A stretch of 6,333 nt of DNA from Nitrospirota bacterium (GTDB lineage Bacteria; Nitrospirota; 9FT-COMBO-42-15; HDB-SIOI813): contig JACROQ010000080.1 in the NCBI GenBank assembly GCA_016214375.1, positions 1-6,333 of the forward strand, in the 5' to 3' direction. The position numbers and the translations under genes are program-made. Shown here piece after piece: positions 5,591 to 6,333 of this stretch (position 1 is its first letter; every line of letters starts with the position of its first letter). The notes beneath the pieces are model-generated. The model was given only the letters and a program-made list of their open reading frames with translations. It did not search any database and was not told the origin of the DNA.

Positions 5591-5619
5591 ATTTTAGTTA
5601 ATTTTTCGGGCCATGTCAA
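5591..5619 (-). promoter_or_regulatory. sigma-70-type promoter of acn-icd
   Basis: Reading leftward, a consensus TTGACA (5619-5614) is followed after exactly 17 bases by TAAAAT (5596-5591). Transcription would start near 5584 and give acn a leader of roughly 115 bases. The matches and ideal spacing make this one of the clearest promoters in the window. It is divergent from the tRNA promoter, with the two -35 boxes 22 bases apart. Confidence 0.72.
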
Positions 5620-5641
5620 CAGAAATTTCTGATAAAAGAGG

Positions 5642-5669
5642 TTGACAGGAAAGGTTGTGAGATGATAAT
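5642..5669 (+). promoter_or_regulatory. promoter of the tRNA-Lys/tRNA-Glu genes
   Basis: TTGACA at 5642-5647 is followed after 16 bases by GATAAT (5664-5669), a five-of-six match to the -10 consensus. The start would be near 5676, about 20 bases upstream of the first tRNA nucleotide, which suits a short processed leader. Confidence 0.6.
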
Positions 5670-5695
5670 AATATATCTCTTTAATATTATTTTAC

Positions 5696-5768
5696 GGGCC
5701 GCTAGCTCAGTTGGTAGAGCATCGCCCTTTTAAGGCGGGTGTCGATGGTTCGAATCCATCGCGGCTCA
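5696..5768 (+). tRNA. trnK: tRNA-Lys (anticodon UUU)
   Basis: The 73-base gene folds into a full cloverleaf. The acceptor arms GGGCCGC and GCGGCTC pair with one G-U at position 2-71, the D-arm contains GCTC/GAGC and the invariant GG, and the T-arm is GATGG-TTCGAAT-CCATC. The anticodon loop CTTTTAA (5727-5733) gives anticodon TTT at 5729-5731, which decodes AAA and AAG. The discriminator base is A at 5768. No CCA is encoded (TCA follows), so the tail must be added by nucleotidyltransferase. The tRNA-Glu gene starts 9 bases later. Confidence 0.97.
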
Positions 5769-5777
5769 TCATATCAC

Positions 5778-5855
5778 GTCCCCATCGTCTAGCACGGCCC
5801 AGGACGTCGCCCTTTCACGGCGCAAACGGGGGTTCAAATCCCCCTGGGGACACCA
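5778..5855 (+). tRNA. trnE: tRNA-Glu (anticodon UUC), CCA encoded
   Basis: The acceptor arms GTCCCCA and TGGGGAC pair perfectly and are followed by discriminator A and an encoded CCA (5853-5855). The T-arm is GGGGG-TTCAAAT-CCCCC. The anticodon loop CTTTCAC (5812-5818) gives anticodon TTC at 5814-5816. The sequence resembles bacterial tRNA-Glu closely. Two small oddities are a D-loop two bases longer than that of Escherichia tRNA-Glu and a T-C mismatch at the 27-43 pair closing the anticodon stem. It is probably cotranscribed with the preceding tRNA-Lys. No clear terminator is seen downstream. Confidence 0.96.
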
Positions 5856-5881
5856 ATGGGCTCAAGCAGGTATAACCCCTC

Positions 5882-5910
5882 TTGTCTGTAATGTATCCCC
5901 CGGCTATTCT
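5882..5910 (+). promoter_or_regulatory. candidate promoter of the Dabb-domain gene
   Basis: TTGTCT (5882-5887) and TATTCT (5905-5910) are separated by 17 bases. Transcription would begin near 5917, leaving about 20 bases before the ATG that include AGAGGT. Readthrough from the tRNA genes is an alternative. Confidence 0.4.
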
Positions 5911-5937
5911 GATTTTGGGTAAACAGAGGTCTTAAAA

Positions 5938-6249
5938 ATGCTGAAACATATTGTGATGTTCAGACTCAAGGAGTTTGCAGAAGGCTGTAGTAAGGCGGAG
6001 AATACAGCGAAGCTTAAAACCCTCCTGGGATTCCTGAAGGACAAGATCAGTGAGGTCAGATATTTAGAGGTGGGGATAAACCAGGGAAGGTCTGAGAGCG
6101 CATCCGATATCGTGCTCTATTCAGAGTTCGAGGGTATGCAAGGCCTTGAGGTCTACAGAAAACACCCGGAACATGCAAAGGTTGTAGACTTTATAGGGAA
6201 GGTGTGTACAGAACGCCGGGTTGTGGATTATGAGACCAGCGGGGACTGA
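5938..6249 (+). CDS. Dabb-domain protein (stress-responsive alpha/beta barrel)
   Basis: The 103-residue protein matches the Dabb family (Pfam PF07876), small cytoplasmic dimers with a ferredoxin-like alpha/beta-barrel fold. Visible family features are the opening strand LKHIVMFRLK (2-11), an amphipathic helix (about 20-36), the strand RYLEVGIN (41-48), DIVLYSEFE (57-65), the helix motif YRKHPEHAKVVDFI (73-86) and a closing strand ERRVVDYE (92-99). The length is typical and complete. Biochemical roles differ among Dabb proteins (several bind or act on small aromatic or polyketide compounds, many are unstudied), so no substrate is proposed. AGAGGT lies 7 bases before the ATG, and no other start is supported. 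It stands alone after two tRNA genes, with no obvious functional link. Confidence 0.92.
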   Translation: MLKHIVMFRLKEFAEGCSKAENTAKLKTLLGFLKDKISEVRYLEVGINQGRSESASDIVLYSEFEGMQGLEVYRKHPEHAKVVDFIGKVCTERRVVDYETSGD

Positions 6250-6270
6250 TATCTCAAGAGCTAACCCCAG

Positions 6271-6333
6271 TCATGGCTGCGGGGTCAGGCTAAAATCTGT
6301 TCCCCCGGTATCATTGCCTACAACCACATTGAC
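6271..6333 (-). CDS. possible C-terminal end of a convergent gene
   Basis: On the minus strand one frame is open from the right edge for 20 codons and ends in TGA at 6273-6271. The residues read VNVVVGNDTGGTDFSLTPQP. The other two minus frames contain early stops. If real, it converges on the Dabb gene with a gap of about 20 bases. A 20-codon open stretch is often due to chance, and no family is recognised, so this is tentative. Confidence 0.28.
   Translation of the reverse strand, partial: VNVVVGNDTGGTDFSLTPQP

Noticed and set aside
6264..6285. ACCCC/GGGGT hairpin after the Dabb gene as a terminator
   Set aside because: The stem is only 5 bp before an asymmetric interior bulge, and no T-tract follows on either strand.

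Overview
The window looks like chromosomal DNA from an anaerobic or facultative bacterium of moderate GC content. The aconitase is of the short, single-subunit 'Aquifex type' (about 640 residues), which is found in Aquificota, Nitrospirota and Desulfobacterota. Combined with an Escherichia-like NADP isocitrate dehydrogenase and strong AAGGAG ribosome binding sites, this suggests something near Nitrospirota or Desulfobacterota. The sequence alone cannot fix the phylum. No mobile element, CRISPR array or replication origin is visible.

Layout, left to right. (1) 1-733, minus strand: a three-gene operon transcribed leftward. It starts with a stand-alone ScdA_N/DUF542 protein (CCGG motif), followed by a complete DUF2249 protein and a second DUF2249-like protein that runs off the left edge. 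It is preceded by a -10 element and a perfect ATGAT-N4-ATCAT palindrome (776-789), which has the geometry of an FNR/DNR-type operator. (2) 820-1909, minus strand: a Crp/Fnr-family regulator preceded by two small open frames of 49 and 46 codons with good ribosome binding sites, both easily missed. The 49-residue product lines up, in the same register from its start, with the N-terminus of the regulator just downstream. (3) 1910-2233: a non-coding AT-rich stretch with several inverted repeats, a possible promoter for the small-ORF/regulator unit, and a 19-bp perfect hairpin just after icd. (4) 2234-5466, minus strand: an acn-icd operon for two consecutive TCA-cycle steps (citrate to isocitrate to 2-oxoglutarate), with a near-consensus promoter at 5591-5619 and an operator-like group of TTACT motifs at its start. 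(5) 5642-5855, plus strand: a promoter and two tRNA genes, Lys(UUU) and Glu(UUC). (6) 5882-6249, plus strand: a Dabb-domain protein. (7) The last 63 bases may hold the tail of a convergent minus-strand gene.

How it may fit together (inference): ScdA_N and DUF2249 proteins tend to accompany nitric-oxide/oxidative-stress and Fe-S-repair systems. A Crp/Fnr regulator lacking both the FNR cysteine cluster and the cAMP-binding Arg-Ser pair lies directly upstream of a matching operator. The simplest reading is a compact redox- or NO-responsive module in which the regulator controls the ScdA_N-DUF2249 operon. The nearby aconitase carries a solvent-exposed [4Fe-4S] cluster of the kind such systems protect, but a functional link is only suggested by proximity.
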